Assembly: GCF_000517385.1 (NCBI RefSeq)
Contig: NZ_BAUW01000004.1
Location: 37,920 to 101,919, forward strand
Reading direction: 5' to 3'
DNA: 64,000 nucleotides
From: Mesobacillus boroniphilus JCM 21738
Lineage (GTDB): Bacteria > Bacillota > Bacilli > Bacillales > Cytobacillaceae
Positions 63,988 to 64,000 of the stretch are shown in pieces; positions within the stretch are counted from its first letter, which is position 1, and every line of letters begins with the position of its first letter. The notes under the pieces were generated by a model. It searched no databases. It was not told the origin of the DNA and was given only the letters and a program-made list of their open reading frames with translations. A program made the position numbers and the translations under genes.

Positions 63988-64000
63988 GCTTTCTTATAAA

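Overview
This window is a chromosomal segment of a Bacillaceae endospore former. The gene order spo0B-rpmA-prp-rplU, spoIVFAB, minCD, mreBCD, radC, maf, spoIIB, folC, valS, ysxE, spoVID, hemLBDCXA, ysxC, lonA, lonB, clpX, tig, ysoA, leu/ilv, ysnB, rdgB, rph, gerM is the order I recall for this part of the Bacillus subtilis chromosome, read here from the opposite strand. Moderate GC, a ribonuclease G gene (absent from B. subtilis) and a complete type IV pilus locus point to Bacillus sensu lato, perhaps near Mesobacillus, Neobacillus or Cytobacillus. The genus is a guess. Nearly every gene is on the minus strand, so each operon reads from high to low coordinates.

Layout: 1-6931 holds obg (partial), spo0B, rpmA, prp, rplU, rng, spoIVFB/FA, minD and minC. 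7332-12628 holds mreDCB, radC, maf and spoIIB. 12744-26169 is the main accessory-looking block: a type IV pilus operon (a 3-TM protein, a VanW/G5 protein, pilB, pilT, pilC, pilA, pilD, pilM, pilN, pilO), a divergent three-gene minor-pilin operon, and a membrane GAF-GGDEF diguanylate cyclase. It sits between spoIIB and folC, where B. subtilis has only comC. 26255-33484 holds folC, valS with a valine T-box, ysxE and spoVID. 33840-40076 is the haem operon. 40333-50294 holds protein quality control (lonA, lonB, clpX, tig), ysxC and ysoA. 50447-60022 is one branched-chain amino acid block, ilvE-[leucine T-box]-ilvB-ilvH-ilvC-leuA-leuB-leuC-leuD, with candidate CcpA and CodY sites ahead of ilvE. A tRNA-Arg and ysnB, rdgB, rph and gerM close the window.

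The pilus block looks like one functional unit. PilB carries an N-terminal tandem motif resembling the c-di-GMP-binding MshEN domain, and the nearest downstream gene of the minor-pilin operon encodes a probable c-di-GMP synthase. Gliding, twitching or attachment controlled by c-di-GMP is a reasonable inference.

Two sequence-level features cut across the annotation. First, at least 23 single-base frameshifts interrupt 19 otherwise intact, mostly essential genes. In every case one base in a homopolymer run (very often GG read as G) restores the family sequence, so I read these as consensus errors and give merged coordinates. Second, a family of 120-210 bp hairpin-rich intergenic repeats occurs at 3458, 6953, 30309 and 63778, with fragments at 40834 and 47731. 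There are also a 21-bp-period array between leuC and leuD and a 52-bp-period hairpin array between spoVID and hemL. I see no CRISPR array, prophage, transposase or plasmid function.
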